A stretch of DNA of 64,000 nucleotides. Source: UBA2377 sp964429385. GTDB taxonomy: Bacteria > Verrucomicrobiota > Verrucomicrobiia > Opitutales > Opitutaceae. A program made the translations under genes and the position numbers. The notes below the pieces were generated by a model. The model searched no databases and was not told where the DNA came from. It saw only the letters and a list, made by a program, of their open reading frames with translations. Each line of letters begins with the position of its first letter. Position 1 is the stretch's first letter. Location: positions 1-64,000 of the forward strand of contig CAYSBR010000006.1 in NCBI GenBank assembly GCA_964429385.1, in the 5' to 3' direction. Below, piece by piece: positions 40,738 through 50,700 of the stretch.

Positions 40738-42645
40738 CTACGGCAGATTACGCAACCATTCGACAATATATTCGGCTTCACCGGAGATGCCAGAATGCGC
40801 CGACGGCCGAGCATCAGCCATAGCAGCCTGGGCCTCAATGGAGGCCTTGGCCCATTCCCGAAATGCGGCTTTATCCAGATCAACAATACGGCTGATCCGT
40901 ATATAATACGTTGGAGAGAATTGAAATTGATAAACGCTCTCCAATTTCACCCCAGAACCAAGGTCATGCTCCGAAATGGGAGACAACGCTCCAGTTGAGA
41001 AATCAGAAACAGCCATCCTCTGCGAGACCCAATATTCCTCAAATGTCCCCCTGTTATAATGATATAAAAACTCCTCCACCCTTTCCGCCAATATAGTATA
41101 ATCAATACTGGGCACACCATGCACCACCCATAGCAACGGCAACCTCGGCTCGACCACCAATCGCTTCTGCTTTGGTGCGCCATGCAGACTGTGACGATAC
41201 CAATTACTGGTCTCCGCCGCAAGATTCTCATGGGCGTAGGCACGGCGCGCGAGTACCGGAAGCGTCCAGACAAACAGATAAAAGACTGCAACCCCAATGC
41301 AAGCCCGCCCCCCCCAGGCCGGTTTCACCAACTCGGGCCAGATAAACGCAAACACGAGCACGAACAGCAACTGGGTGGGCAGGGACAATCGCACCGTCAG
41401 CGCATCATCATACGCCCCCCAAAAATAGCAGAGCATCAGCACCGCCTGCGCACATAAAGCCAGCAGAAACACCACCAGCACCAGCCGCGCCGGTTCCGCC
41501 CGCAGGACGCGATGGTTCCGGTAGAGCCACATCCAGAAGAAACCCAGCCCCACCAACCCACAGAGTGCCACCAGGTGGGAGTTCGCCTGACTGCGATCCC
41601 ACTCAAAGAAATAACTCAGCGCCCGGCCCACGTTCTCGTAAAAATAAGCCAGACTATACACCCCGTGTTCGCTCATCCGGTCATCTAATTGCCAGAGTGA
41701 AGGCCGCACTTTGAAAATATTATACTGCAAAGGAAACAATACGAGCAGCAGCGGTGCCAGCAGGAGCGTCCACGGAAGAAGCAGGCGCCCGTTGCGCCAC
41801 ATCACCCACAAAATCACCGCCGCCACTGGCAGCACAAACAGGACCGACTCGTAACGCACCTGCGCCAGCAGAATACCGGAGAGGCAGAAGGCACCCAGCG
41901 AAGCGGCTGTGGGCTTGGCCGCATAGAGCATCCCCAGATACACCGTTGCGAGAATCATCACGAGGTTGAGGATCTCGAAGCCCCCGCCGGTCGCCGCCTG
42001 CGTGAGCAGGGGTATCGTGGCCAGCAGGACGACCGCACTCACCCCCATCGTTGGCCCCCGCACCCGGCTGACCACGAGGTAAAGCAACCCAAAGAGCACC
42101 GGCGTCAGCAGCGCATTCAAGACAAACACATTCTCCGGGCGATAGCTCGTCAGATCATGCACCAGCGAGAGCAGGAAGGGATAGAACAGCGGACGCTTAT
42201 CCACACTCCCCTGCATAGGCACAAAATTGGTGCCAAGCTCATGGCCCCGGTTGACCATATGGGCCTCCCGAGTGAGATGCATCCGCTGCGAGGTGGAAAG
42301 CTGCACCAACTCATCGTTGACCACCTTGAAGCCATAGGACTCCTGCAGGTGCAGAAAACCCGAGAGCCCCACGATCAGGAGCAAGATCTTCCACCCTCCC
42401 TGTCTCCAACGCAGGCTCAGATCACGCCACGGCATCTGCTTACTCAATAAGCCCACCCACCAGGCAAAGGTCAGCAGCATCACGGTATAACCCGCCTGCT
42501 GCACAATCAACAGCGCCCGGGCCGGGGAAAAAGTCAAAAAGCCCAACTGCAAGGCCAACAGCGTGACACCCACCCACAAAATAAGCGGTTTACGCTGCTG
42601 GAAAAACTGCGACCGCCAAGAAGCTGGGACAACGGGGAACTCCAT
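40738..42645 (-). CDS. Polytopic membrane protein, GT39-like
   Basis: 635 residues with about twelve membrane helices. The loop after the third helix holds KVVNDELVQLSTSQRM, which resembles the D-E containing first loop of GT39/PMT enzymes, followed by LFYPFLLSLVHDLTSYRPENVFVLNALLTPVLFG. The C-terminal 180 residues are extracytoplasmic. Base composition is slightly richer in A and T near the 3' end (40900-41300) than in neighbouring genes. It converges with the preceding gene, with 43 bases between the stops. A lipid-linked sugar transferase is the best guess; no conserved signature settles it. Confidence 0.72.
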   Translation of the reverse strand: MEFPVVPASWRSQFFQQRKPLILWVGVTLLALQLGFLTFSPARALLIVQQAGYTVMLLTFAWWVGLLSKQMPWRDLSLRWRQGGWKILLLIVGLSGFLHLQESYGFKVVNDELVQLSTSQRMHLTREAHMVNRGHELGTNFVPMQGSVDKRPLFYPFLLSLVHDLTSYRPENVFVLNALLTPVLFGLLYLVVSRVRGPTMGVSAVVLLATIPLLTQAATGGGFEILNLVMILATVYLGMLYAAKPTAASLGAFCLSGILLAQVRYESVLFVLPVAAVILWVMWRNGRLLLPWTLLLAPLLLVLFPLQYNIFKVRPSLWQLDDRMSEHGVYSLAYFYENVGRALSYFFEWDRSQANSHLVALCGLVGLGFFWMWLYRNHRVLRAEPARLVLVVFLLALCAQAVLMLCYFWGAYDDALTVRLSLPTQLLFVLVFAFIWPELVKPAWGGRACIGVAVFYLFVWTLPVLARRAYAHENLAAETSNWYRHSLHGAPKQKRLVVEPRLPLLWVVHGVPSIDYTILAERVEEFLYHYNRGTFEEYWVSQRMAVSDFSTGALSPISEHDLGSGVKLESVYQFQFSPTYYIRISRIVDLDKAAFREWAKASIEAQAAMADARPSAHSGISGEAEYIVEWLRNLP

Positions 42646-42659
42646 AAGGCGATGTGCGT

Positions 42660-42694
42660 AAAAAAAAGCCGCCCCTTGATCAAGGGGCGGCTTT
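42660..42694 (-). terminator. Rho-independent terminator of the pilin gene
   Basis: Bases 42665-42694 form a perfect 30-base palindrome (arm AAAGCCGCCCCTT with a GATC centre). Read on the minus strand it is followed by eight T residues (42667-42660). It lies 24 bases after the pilin stop and 15 bases before the start of the next minus-strand gene, so it isolates the two. Confidence 0.92.
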
Positions 42695-42718
42695 GAGAAT
42701 TAAACGATCAAATCAACC

Positions 42719-43075
<357 letters not shown>

Positions 43076-43095
43076 GGGATGTACGTATTGTATGT

Positions 43096-43101
43096 ATTAT
43101 A
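43096..43101 (-). promoter_or_regulatory. Likely -10 box of pilin gene
   Basis: On the minus strand a perfect TATAAT lies 21 bases before the pilin ATG. No good -35 is found at 16-18 bases; TTGCAC lies further up (about 22-base spacing). A sigma-54 -24/-12 motif was looked for and not found in consensus form. Confidence 0.45.
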
Positions 43102-43176
43102 AACGCTGCCCAAGCGGACAGTGGTGCAAATCATCGTCATTAGCCCAACCGCCTCAAGTTCAAAAAATTGTAATGA

Positions 43177-43186
43177 TCTACGTAGA
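43177..43186. promoter_or_regulatory. Short palindrome in divergent pilin/DUF481 region
   Basis: TCTACGTAGA is a perfect 10-base palindrome, extended by TAAT and ATTA on the two sides with a two-base offset. It lies in the AT-richer 216-base gap between the divergent pilin and DUF481 genes. It may be an operator; evidence is positional only. Confidence 0.3.
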
Positions 43187-43291
43187 ATTACCCAGAGAGA
43201 TTGGCACAAAACCCGTTTTTAGCCTTTCTCAGGGATTGCATCCCGCCACTGGCGGGCAAACCATCTTTTAAATCACAACTATTTCTGAATA

Positions 43292-44323
43292 ATGATTTTA
43301 AGTGAGAGAATCCGCCTCTTCCTCCACTCCATTGCCCAAGGGGGATGCCGCGGGCTGGCCTTGGGGTTAACCCTGGTCTGCCTCGCCACCGTCCATGCCA
43401 CCGAGCTCCGCTTCAAGAATGGCGACCGCCTCACGGGCAAGGTGCTGCGACAGGCGGAAGGGATGATTCACTTCCGCTCCCCGCTGCTGGGTGAGCTGGT
43501 GATTCCGGAAAGCGAAGTAACCATGACCCCCGCCACCCCGGTGGAAAGCCTCGCCGGCCTGCCACCAGCCAGGAAACCGGTCGAAGCCCCGCCTGAAACG
43601 CCCGATCCCGCCGAGGGAGAAGTCATCAAACCCACCACCCCCAGGATAAAGGGCACGCTGGAGCTCGGGTTTAACAATCAGTCCGGCCGTGCCAACACCA
43701 CGAACTTCTCCCTGCGCGGCGAGGCGGAATACAGCCGCAAGGAGCATCACTACCGGGCGACCGCGCGCTATCTTTACGGGGAAAGCGACAATGCCCTCAG
43801 CAGCGATCGCCGCGATGCCAGCTTCCGCTGGCGGCGCGATCTCTCCCCCCGCATGTTCAACCAGGCCACGACCAGCTATTTCAGCGACGGCGTCGCCCTG
43901 GTCGGCATCAACGTGGAGCAGAATGCCGGCATGGGATTCAAGTTCCTGCAAAACGAGCGCAGCCAGGCCTCCGTGGGCGGCGGACTCACCCTGCAGTATC
44001 GCGAGGCCGATGGCATCGAGGACGCCACCAGCATCCTCGGAGAGTTCTTCCAAGACTACTCCTGGAAGATCAACGGGCGCATGACCTTTTCGCAAACCCT
44101 CAATGCCCTCTACTCGCCCGACGCCTACAACCGCCTCGCCAACACGGTCGCGAACGAAGAGGGTGACAACTACAAGATCCGCTTCAACAGCGCGCTGCAG
44201 GGCAAGCTCTCCGAGCGCATCTCCCTCAACCTGCGCTACGAGTATGAATACGACAACGCGATCCTCGACAAAGCGCATCGTTCCGACCACCGCATCAGCA
44301 GCTCGGTCGGGTATTCGTTCTGA
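43292..44323 (+). CDS. DUF481 outer-membrane beta-barrel protein
   Basis: 343 residues. A signal peptide (hydrophobic LALGLTLVCLATVHA, cleavage near residue 36) is followed by a small beta segment ELRFKNGDRLTGKVL, typical of the N-terminus of many DUF481 proteins. A proline-rich linker follows (about 90-110), and then a barrel of alternating strands with tyrosines and arginines (GTLELGFNNQSGRANTTNFS, later LNLRYEYEYDNAIL) ending in GYSF with terminal phenylalanine, the outer-membrane insertion signal. The function of YdiY-like DUF481 proteins is not established. Confidence 0.88.
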   Translation: MILSERIRLFLHSIAQGGCRGLALGLTLVCLATVHATELRFKNGDRLTGKVLRQAEGMIHFRSPLLGELVIPESEVTMTPATPVESLAGLPPARKPVEAPPETPDPAEGEVIKPTTPRIKGTLELGFNNQSGRANTTNFSLRGEAEYSRKEHHYRATARYLYGESDNALSSDRRDASFRWRRDLSPRMFNQATTSYFSDGVALVGINVEQNAGMGFKFLQNERSQASVGGGLTLQYREADGIEDATSILGEFFQDYSWKINGRMTFSQTLNALYSPDAYNRLANTVANEEGDNYKIRFNSALQGKLSERISLNLRYEYEYDNAILDKAHRSDHRISSSVGYSF

Positions 44324-44836
44324 GCTGGGATTGGGCGGAAGGATTCAATCAGACAAAGAGGATGAAGATTGAGCGGGGAAAGAGTGGAGGGTGGACGCGC
44401 AGGTCCCTCTGCGCGTCAGCTGACCGGCACCCCGGGACGTGCCGGCCCACCTGTTCTCACAATAGGAAGCGGGGCGCCGTGCAGCCGACCTCGCTGAAGC
44501 CGCACGGCCACAGTTCAACTTATTGAAGATTACCAATCGTCGTTACGAGACACCGGGGCCGATCTCCGAGCGGCCCGCCCGGAGGTCGGGCCCTATCGCG
44601 CAGTCACAGCTTTCGGTAATTCTCAATAGTGGCTGGTGGTTCCCCGCCCCATCACTTTCCTCCGCGCTCTCCGCGTCTTCCTGTACAGAATCCCCCCACA
44701 GACGGGGTTCGGAGACCCCGCCCTGCAGACACGGGGAGAGCTGCATCGGAATAGAGACCTCTTCGCGCCTCTTTGTGGCGATGATTCAATTGCTCCAGAG
44801 CCGCTCAGAACTTGTGACGCAGCCCGAAGGCGCGGC
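44324..44836. other. Gene-free region with repeat fragments
   Basis: 513 bases between DUF481 and rsfS stops. It contains a family C fragment (44386-44451), a hairpin-forming CCGATCTCCG/CGGAGGTCGG pair near 44562-44592, and at about 44660-44690 a low-complexity phrase rich in CTCCGCG. Short open frames here lack family features and are not called. Confidence 0.5.
44386..44451. repeat. Repeat family C, right-end fragment
   Basis: GGGTGGACGCGCAG, then TCCCTCTGCGCGTCAGCT and a following CCGGCACC match the right end of the copy at 46098-46310, almost base for base. Confidence 0.7.
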
Positions 44837-45361
44837 TCACTCCGCTTTTTTCCGAGCTTTGCCGGCAACGCTTTTCTTCTTGGCCGCCGTTTTGGCGGCG
44901 GGCGAGGTCTTCTTTTTGACGGGAGCCTTCTTCTTAACGGCCGGTGCTTTTTTGGCGGTCGCCACCTTTTTCCGGGCGGCCGGTTTCTTCGGCTCGGCCA
45001 GCAGTGAAGGCACCGACACTTCAACGGCGTCCTTCCAGAGGTTCTCCAGCCGGTATTTGTCGCGGCTTTCAGGGAGGAAGATGTGCACCATCACATCAAA
45101 GGCATCCATGACGAGCCAGCCGCTTTCCGGCGCCAGCTCGCGGCCCACGATGCGTGCGCCCGCGGCATCCAGCACTTTCTCCAGTTCCACCCGCAAGGCA
45201 CGCAGGTGCGGCTCCGAAGTGCCGCTGACAATCACCAGGTAGTCCGTGATCGAGGACTGTTCGTGCACATCGAGCACGCGCAGGTCCGCCGCCTTTTTTT
45301 CATCGAGGGCGCGGCAGCAGCGTTTGACCAGTTCGAGCGGAGGGAGCGGAGTGGTATTCAT
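44837..45361 (-). CDS. rsfS: Ribosomal silencing factor RsfS with lysine-rich tail
   Basis: 174 residues. Residues 1-120 are the RsfS/YbeB domain (DEKKAADLRVLDVHEQSSIT, DYLVIVSGTSEPHLRAL, GWLVMDAFDVMVHIFLPE, YRLENLW), which binds ribosomal protein L14 and blocks subunit joining when nutrients are short. Typical RsfS ends here; this one continues with about 50 residues made almost only of lysine, alanine, proline and valine (KKAPAVKKKAPVKKKTSP), a histone-H1-like basic tail likely to touch RNA. Its start overlaps the nadD stop by four bases, the common nadD-rsfS pairing. Confidence 0.93.
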   Translation of the reverse strand: MNTTPLPPLELVKRCCRALDEKKAADLRVLDVHEQSSITDYLVIVSGTSEPHLRALRVELEKVLDAAGARIVGRELAPESGWLVMDAFDVMVHIFLPESRDKYRLENLWKDAVEVSVPSLLAEPKKPAARKKVATAKKAPAVKKKAPVKKKTSPAAKTAAKKKSVAGKARKKAE

Positions 45362-45948
45362 CCTTGGTTGTGCAGATACAGATGGTTTTCCCTGATATAG
45401 ACAATCGCCTTGTGCGGAACAAAATAGTCGAGCGACAGCCCCCGCCGCACCCGGCCGCGCAACTCGGTGGAGTTGATGGCCAGCAGGTGGCCGTCACAGC
45501 GGTGCAACCGCAGTCCCGGCACCGCGGGATGCTCCCGCACCGGGTGGCCGGGCCGCTCAAGGAAGATAAACTCAATCAACCCCGCCAGCTCCTGAATATC
45601 CTTCCAAAGCTGCAGCTTGGGCAGCTGGTCGCCGCCGATGATCCAATAAAGCCGGTCATCCGGATAAAGGGAGCGGAAGTGCCGGACGGAATCGATGGTG
45701 TAGCTGATGCCGCCCTTGCGCAGCTCGTAGTCGGACACCTCGAAACGGTGATCCCACTCGGTCGCCGCGCGCAGCATCGCCAAGCGATCGTCGGAAGTGG
45801 ACTGCACATCGTTGGGCTTCAAGGGCGCCTGAGCCGCAGGCACCAGAATGACCTTGTCGAGATCGTGCTGCTCATAGGCATCCTGCGCCGCCATCAGGTG
45901 GCCGAAGTGCACGGGATCAAAGCTCCCGCCGAGGAATCCAATTTTCAC
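45358..45948 (-). CDS. nadD: Nicotinate-nucleotide adenylyltransferase NadD
   Basis: 196 residues. GGSFDPVHFGHLMAAQDA (nucleotide-binding H-x-G-H motif, about residues 6-23), LVPAAQAPLK, WIIGGDQLPKLQLWKDI and a C-terminal INSTELRGRVRRG (the I-S/N-S-T-x-I/L-R signature) identify NadD. It makes deamido-NAD+ from nicotinate mononucleotide and ATP. A GTG at 45948 is taken as start because it places the core strand KIGFLGGSFD at the N-terminus; an ATG at 46008 would add 20 unconserved residues. Confidence 0.94.
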   Translation of the reverse strand: MKIGFLGGSFDPVHFGHLMAAQDAYEQHDLDKVILVPAAQAPLKPNDVQSTSDDRLAMLRAATEWDHRFEVSDYELRKGGISYTIDSVRHFRSLYPDDRLYWIIGGDQLPKLQLWKDIQELAGLIEFIFLERPGHPVREHPAVPGLRLHRCDGHLLAINSTELRGRVRRGLSLDYFVPHKAIVYIRENHLYLHNQG

Positions 45949-46097
45949 AGCGGCGCAACGTGCCCGGGCACACAATGCCCCGCAAGGTCCAATTCCGAGC
46001 CCGGTCATGGTCAGACCAAGAAAGCCTCAGATGACACGGATGAAGGGGAGGATAAATGATGGAGGGAGGGACAAGCAGTGGGGAGCAGTCATCGGAT

Positions 46098-46310
46098 ATC
46101 GCACCCGCCATTGCGCGTTTTACCCGGTGGGCCGTGCGCTCCGCGCGCGGCGGTTTGGAGAAGACGCAAGACATCCAGCCGCGCGCGGAGCGCACGGCCC
46201 ACCCCTCAGTCTCCCGCCGACGGATTGATCGTGGATCAGGCCGCCGGCACCGCGGGTGGACGCGCAGATCCCTCTGCGCGTCAGCTTGGCCGGCACCGCG
46301 GCCACGGAAG
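46098..46310. repeat. Repeat family C, full-length copy with 26-bp perfect inverted repeat
   Basis: Within this element, 46126-46151 (starting GGTGGGCCGTGCGCTCC) is the exact reverse complement of 46178-46203, with a 26-base loop. The element continues with blocks shared with the copies at 23592-23740 and 44386-44451. It sits between nadD and tRNA-Leu. Confidence 0.8.
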
Positions 46311-46370
46311 ATCACACCCATGCGCAGGGTTGACCTCGGGGCGGGCGGGCCGCGAAAGTCGGGTTGCGCG

Positions 46371-46456
46371 GCCCGGGTGGCGGAATGGCAGACGCTGGGG
46401 ACTTAAAATCCCCTTTCCGTAAGGAAGTGTGGGTTCGACCCCCACCCCGGGCACCA
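46371..46456 (+). tRNA. tRNA-Leu (anticodon TAA)
   Basis: Acceptor GCCCGGG (46371-46377) pairs with CCCGGGC (46446-46452); anticodon stem GGGGA/TCCCC with loop CTTAAAA, anticodon TAA. A long variable arm (CTTTCCGTAAGGAAGT) and T arm GTGGG-TTCGACC-CCCAC follow, with an encoded CCA. It is very similar to tRNA-Leu(CAA) at 21034. Confidence 0.95.
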
Positions 46457-46460
46457 CAAA

Positions 46461-47537
46461 TCAGAGGCGGGGCGAAGGCATGGTCACGCCCGCCAGGGAG
46501 GCTCGCAGCACCACCTCGGTGGGAAAGACCACCGGCCGCGCAGCCTCCGCGGGCGTGCGCCGTTCGATGCGGCCGAGCAACTCCTCCACCGCCTGGCGGC
46601 CCATTTCACGCAAGGGCTGGCGGACCGTGGTCAGGGGAGGCACAGTCATACGCGCCGCCAAGGTGTCATCAAACCCGGCTACGGAAACATCATCCGGCAC
46701 GCGCAGCCCGCGCTCGGTCAGCGCCTCCATGCAGCCGAGGGCGATGGCATCGCTGCCGCAAAACACCATCTGCGGCAGAGCCCGCCCCGCATGCGCCGCA
46801 AGCCAAACCCGCACGGCATCGCGACCGGCCTCGGTATTGTAGTGCGCCGGCACGAGAAGATCGGGATCAAAAGGCACGCCGGCCTCCGCGAGGGCACGCT
46901 TGTAGCCGCGAATGCGACGGCGCACTCCCCGGTCGGACCAGGGGCCGGTGACGTGCATGATGCGGCGGTGACCGAGGCCGAGCCCGTGGCGCGTGAGTTC
47001 GTAGGCGCCGCGTTCCTCGTCGCTCTCAATATTGAGCACCTTCGGCAACGGGTGGTTCGCATGGATGGCGACAAAGGGGGTGTGCCCCGGCAGGGCCACG
47101 TCGCGAGCACGGAAGGGCGGGCCGATCAGAATCATCCCATCAATGCGGCCGTCGCAAAACTGCCCGAGGCGCAGGGGCACCTCCGCCCAGTCGTTCAGAG
47201 AGAACACTGTGGTGTTTTGCTCGTGCTGCGCCGCACCGACGAGGATGCCGTTGAATATCTCCAGGAAATAATGATTGAACCCGCCGCCGGTGAAGATGGA
47301 GACCACCCCGATGGTGTGCATACGGCGGGCGGCCAGCGCATGGGCCGCGGCGTTGCGCCGGTAGCCCAGCCGGGTCGCGGCGGCGAGAATGCGCTTCCGC
47401 GTCGCCTCGGCGATGCGCGACGAGGTGCGCCCGCCATTGATGACCGCCGAGGCCGCCATGGTGGAAACCCCGGCCGCGCGACCCACGTCCGCCAGGGTGG
47501 CGGCGCGGGGCGGATCACTTTTTTTCGGCAGGGCCAT
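46461..47537 (-). CDS. LacI-family transcriptional regulator
   Basis: 358 residues. The N-terminal helix-turn-helix and hinge (LADVGRAAGVSTMAASAVIN, then RILAAATRLGYRRNAAAHAL) are followed by a periplasmic-binding-protein-like sensor (GVVSIFTGGGFNHYF, DGMILIGPPF, GSDAIALGCMEALTERGLRVPDDVSVAGFDD). It lies 173 bases downstream of the TonB receptor gene on the same strand. It is the only regulator in the glycan locus and so the best candidate to bind the operator at 55454-55469. The effector is probably an oligosaccharide from xyloglucan. Confidence 0.92.
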   Translation of the reverse strand: MALPKKSDPPRAATLADVGRAAGVSTMAASAVINGGRTSSRIAEATRKRILAAATRLGYRRNAAAHALAARRMHTIGVVSIFTGGGFNHYFLEIFNGILVGAAQHEQNTTVFSLNDWAEVPLRLGQFCDGRIDGMILIGPPFRARDVALPGHTPFVAIHANHPLPKVLNIESDEERGAYELTRHGLGLGHRRIMHVTGPWSDRGVRRRIRGYKRALAEAGVPFDPDLLVPAHYNTEAGRDAVRVWLAAHAGRALPQMVFCGSDAIALGCMEALTERGLRVPDDVSVAGFDDTLAARMTVPPLTTVRQPLREMGRQAVEELLGRIERRTPAEAARPVVFPTEVVLRASLAGVTMPSPRL

Positions 47538-47641
47538 GCTGGATCATTCTGCGAAACAAGACGAAACCCCACCCCGCCGGCCGGCCTGCGCCCGGGGGAA
47601 CCCACAGGACACAAGGACGGCCGCACCGGAGCGCATCCGTT

Positions 47642-47681
47642 GAAAAAACAAATGGTGCCGAAAGCGGGCTTTTGGCACCAT
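47642..47681 (-). terminator. Rho-independent terminator of TonB receptor gene
   Basis: ATGGTGCCGAAAGC (47652-47665) pairs with GCTTTTGGCACCAT (47668-47681) with one G-T pair. On the minus strand it is followed by TTTGTTTTTTC. It lies 30 bases after the receptor stop, before the LacI gene. Confidence 0.8.
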
Positions 47682-47710
47682 GACGGCCTGTCACAGCAAG
47701 ACGGGCCGGG

Positions 47711-50700
47711 TTAGAACGAGATCACATTCGTGAGCTGCCAGGTCATGCCTTCGGCAATGCGCGAGAGCGCCACCGAGCCATCCGGCTGCATCGTCACCGG
47801 CACGAGGTGGGCCTTCTCACCGACGTTGCGCAGGTTGAGCTGAGCGCGCCAGTTGTAGCGCTTCATGAATTTGAAGCTGTAGCCAGCCCAGAAGTCGAAG
47901 TGATCATCCGTCGGTCCATACCAGGGCTGGGTGATGTCGAGCGTATCCAGCGCGGTGCTGTATTTGTAGCCGAGGATGCGGCGGTCTTCCCAGCGATAGG
48001 CACCACCGACATAGAGGCCGTTGAGGGGACCCCGGTCGAAGTTGTAGGTGCTGGCGAGATTGAAGCGCCATTCCGGGATTTCGGGCGCGGAGCTGCCCTG
48101 CTGGTTCTTGAGCACCTGATAGGGCCCGAGCACCTGGCTCTTCCAGACCGTGCGGAAGGTGTCGCCACCCCACAGCTGGAGAAGACCGGCGTCGCCATCG
48201 AGAAACTGGGTGTAAAGGGTGATCCAGTCATCAATGGTGGGGCTGAGCGCCGTGCGCGTGGCCTGGGTCTTGGAAGCATTAAGGATGATGTTCCAGTTGT
48301 CCACCGGGCGGGCGGTCAGCTCGAACTCAAGCCCCTTGGAACCGGTATCCACCGAGGCCACCGGGCCGGCGCCGAAGGTCTTCAGGTTGCCGCTGTAAGC
48401 CGGCTGGAGGCCGAGGTTGGAGGCACCCTGATAACCCGGGACCGAGGCATACCAATCGGCCTCGCTCTGCGAATGCATGCGCGCCACATCGAGACCGATG
48501 CCGTATTCGTCCGCGAAGTGCTGGCCGAGCGGGAAGTTCACGAAGAAGTCGCGGGCAATGGCGGCGATGCGGGCATTGTCCGGCGAGCCGTCGGGAAGGG
48601 TCGCGATATTGTTCCACGGCCAGCCCCAGTCACCCTGGTTCCGCTGGGGACTGGCCACGCCGTCGAGGGCAGCCAGAGCATGGGTCGCACCCCAGTAGGG
48701 CAGCGCCCATACGTAGTAGAGCGAGCTGGAGAAGCCGGCGCTGTCCGCCTGCAGGGAGGCGTTTTTGACCTGGGTCTCATACCGGTTGATCTTCAGGCTC
48801 AGGCGGTCGTCCAGCGTGGAAATCACGACACCATAATCTTTCGTACGGCCTTGGGGATTCGCGATGGTGCCGCCGAAGATATCACCGCGGGGGGCGTCGG
48901 CCTTGAAGTTCTCCGAGCGGTTGTAGAAGAAGCTGAGCCGGGTGTTGGCCGGCATCTTTTCCACGATTGAGCGCGGCATGTGGACGACGACACCGTAGCT
49001 CTTGCTCTCACCCGCGGCGGTGTTGGTCGAGGACCCCAGGCCGCCGCTGTTGAAGGTGTAGTCCATGAGGGCCTCGTTGAAGGTGCCCTTGCCAGCCTGG
49101 TTGCTCGTATCGGTCACCTCGTCACGCCGCCAGCCGAAGACCGGAACGATGTTGCCGTCCCAGAGATAGCCCTGCCAGACGAAGCCTTCGGACTTGATGC
49201 GGTTCCGGGCCTTGACACCCGAAGTGTAGAGCGAGGCGAGGTCGGCGGGGTTCTGCGCATTGAGCACGTTGAAGGAACCGGTCCGCCAGCCCACGTAGTT
49301 GGCAGGGTTGTCGGCCTGGGTGCCGGTCGTCAGCACCTGGTTCCCGAATTCGTCGTGCGTGTAGTAATCATAGGGCGCGCCGGGATCCACTCCGACGGCG
49401 TTCCAGTGCGAATCAAAGTAGCGGAGATTCTGCGCGCCGCTCGGGTTGATGATTCCCGTGACATTGCTGAGGTTGGCGCCCGCGGCGGAGGATGCGCCGA
49501 GGAGGCTGGGCCCGAGGTAAGCCAGCCAGTCCACCTGGCGCTGGCCGTTGTTGATGTGCGAGACGGCATGACCACCCGGGAGGCCGAGGGCATCCGTGTA
49601 GGTCGGGCTGGTAGCCCAGCGGACAAAGCTGCGATAGTCCGTGTCCTTGGTATCCTGGGAAAGGATGCCGGTGAAGACGTGCCGGCCGATCAGGCGGCTG
49701 AGGAATGACTTTCCGAAGAAATCCTCGCCATGCAGCTCACCGGTGAGCGTGAAGCGGTAGCTCTCGCGCTCAATGCGATTGGACTGATTGCCATGCTGGC
49801 CGCTGTTGCCGACATAGGGGCGACCGACGTTGGGATTGTCGCTGCCGTCCATGAGCTTGGAGTTGATGTCCACGCCGATGATATACTGGTCACCGTTCAG
49901 GAAGGCATACTGGCCGTCGTCATAGGTCTGGGTGTCGTAAACGAACTCGAAGCCCAACCGGTCGTTGAGGAAGGTCTGCGAGATCGCGACGTTGGCGGCG
50001 TTCCAATTCTGCCACTCCCGCTTGTTGTCGCCGTCGATCAGCTTGTTGTAGAAATCGAAGATCGAGGGGTCGGACAGGGAGACGTTGGAGTAATACTGGC
50101 CGCCGGGCAGCGCACCCTTGGCGTAGTTGTTGTAGGTGGTGACGGCCCACGGGCGGGCAAACTCGATCCCGTTGATCGTGCCATCAATATTGCCGCTGGC
50201 ATCGAGGCCCATGTGGGTGCCGATCGTCGGGTTCTGCGCGAGCAGCGGTGTGGACGAGTTCGCATTGTAAAACAGGCCCATGCTGTTGTTGAACATGCGG
50301 CCCATGAAGGCCTCGCGGAACCACGGGTAGGTGAAGTTCGGGAGGTTGGGATTGTTGCCGTATTGGTTCCAGGTCGTGGTGGGATCGAGGGTCAGCTTGT
50401 TCAGGTTGGTGACACCGTTGCTGCTGCCGGTCAGGAACCAGGGCGTGATGCCGTCAATGGGCGGCAGGGAACGCGGCCGGTTCGCCCGCACCCGTCCGTC
50501 CTCGTAATTGGCCCGGATGGAAGTCTTGCCGTTCTTGACGAGTTGCGGCTCGTAGCGCGCCGCAAAGTAAAGGCGGCGGTCGCGATTGAAGGCGGGGTCC
50601 TGCTTGTATTTCGTGTGGTCATCGAGCGCGGACACGCGGAAGGCCAGCTGATCCTTCAAGGCGACGTAGTTGAAATCGCCCGAGGCCCGGAAGGAACCGT

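Noticed and set aside
43105..43135. Sigma-54 promoter for the pilin gene
   Set aside because: No TGGCAC-N5-TTGC match with correct spacing; only a TTGCAC fragment is present.
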